Shown in pieces: positions 22,421 to 22,532 of a stretch of 22,532 nucleotides of DNA. The stretch spans positions 1 through 22,532 of the forward strand of contig DASTBA010000097.1 in assembly GCA_035712285.1 (NCBI GenBank), in the 5' to 3' direction. The position numbers were made by a program, and so were the translations under genes. Below the pieces are notes generated by a model. The model ran no database searches. It was given only the letters and a program-made list of their open reading frames with translations, and was not told the DNA's origin. The DNA comes from CAMLHP01 sp035712285. Its GTDB lineage: Bacteria > Gemmatimonadota > Gemmatimonadetes > Gemmatimonadales > GWC2-71-9. How positions within the stretch are numbered: position 1 is the first letter of the stretch; each line of letters begins with the position of its first letter.

Positions 22421-22532
22421 ATGCGCTGGCTCCGGAACCTGCTCAGGGCATTCGGATGGCTGCTCACGCCAGTGATGGCGTGGGCAGCTTCGTTTTTCGG
22501 GTGTGTGGCGGGCGAGGTGATTGCGACCCGGA
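22421..22532 (+). CDS. Partial hydrophobic reading frame cut by the window end
   Basis: ATG 22421 opens a frame of 37 codons without a stop to the right edge. The peptide begins with a basic stretch (MRWLRNLLR) followed by a hydrophobic segment (about 11-31), as in a membrane anchor or signal sequence. It starts two bases after the previous stop, with AGGA directly touching the ATG, so initiation may depend on coupling to the upstream gene. Too little is visible to name it. Confidence 0.5.
   Translation, partial: MRWLRNLLRAFGWLLTPVMAWAASFFGCVAGEVIATR

Noticed and set aside
1..22532. CRISPR arrays, insertion sequences, phage genes, toxin-antitoxin pairs, tRNA or rRNA
   Set aside because: No direct repeats with spacers, terminal inverted repeats, transposase or integrase motifs, or tRNA cloverleaf patterns were seen on either strand. 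The content is core chromosomal genes.

Overview
The window is a gene-dense, very GC-rich piece of bacterial chromosome. Almost every gene lies on the + strand; the one clear exception is rpsT. The gene content is core metabolism and cell maintenance: de novo pyrimidine synthesis, chromosome condensation, rRNA and tRNA modification, a complete Bat (aerotolerance-type) operon, mismatch repair, bacillithiol synthesis, undecaprenyl-phosphate recycling, biotin ligation and CoA synthesis. Several things point to a Gram-negative lineage outside Proteobacteria: BshA (bacillithiol), PyrR, type III pantothenate kinase, Bat proteins and ScpAB instead of MukBEF. Gemmatimonadota fits best from memory of gene order and protein style, but this is an inference without a database search.

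Layout. (1) 23-2822: pyrR-pyrB-pyrC, joined by 4-nt ATGA overlaps. (2) 2922-3788: an unnamed coiled-coil/zinc-ribbon protein with its own ribosome binding site, preceded by a stem-loop. (3) 3879-4180: rpsT (ribosomal protein S20) on the - strand, with a clear terminator and promoter. (4) A divergent promoter region at about 4181-4332. (5) From about 4333 to 21712: seventeen + strand genes with no gap above 9 nt. These are a site-2-protease-like gene, scpA, scpB, an rluB-type pseudouridine synthase, moxR, a DUF58 gene, a membrane protein of unknown family, batA, a batB-batC fusion, a batD-batE fusion, mutL, miaA, bshA, uppP, birA, coaX and a UbiA-family gene. (6) 21789-22418: a polytopic membrane protein behind its own candidate promoter. 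(7) 22421 to the end: the start of a further hydrophobic reading frame cut by the window edge.

How the genes fit together. MoxR ATPase, DUF58, two von Willebrand A proteins, TPR segments and BatD form one membrane-associated chaperone-like module. In many bacteria its parts are encoded by five to seven separate genes; here BatB+BatC and BatD+BatE each appear as one polypeptide. Most other genes in the run are housekeeping functions that share overlapping stop/start codons, so translational coupling is likely.

I found no CRISPR array, transposon, phage gene, tRNA or rRNA. The window does not contain an obvious new defence or mobile system. The most unusual items are the two Bat fusions, the unnamed Bat-operon membrane protein, a degenerate heptamer tandem repeat inside the 5' end of the DUF58 gene, and altered motif residues in BirA, MutL and the UbiA-family protein.
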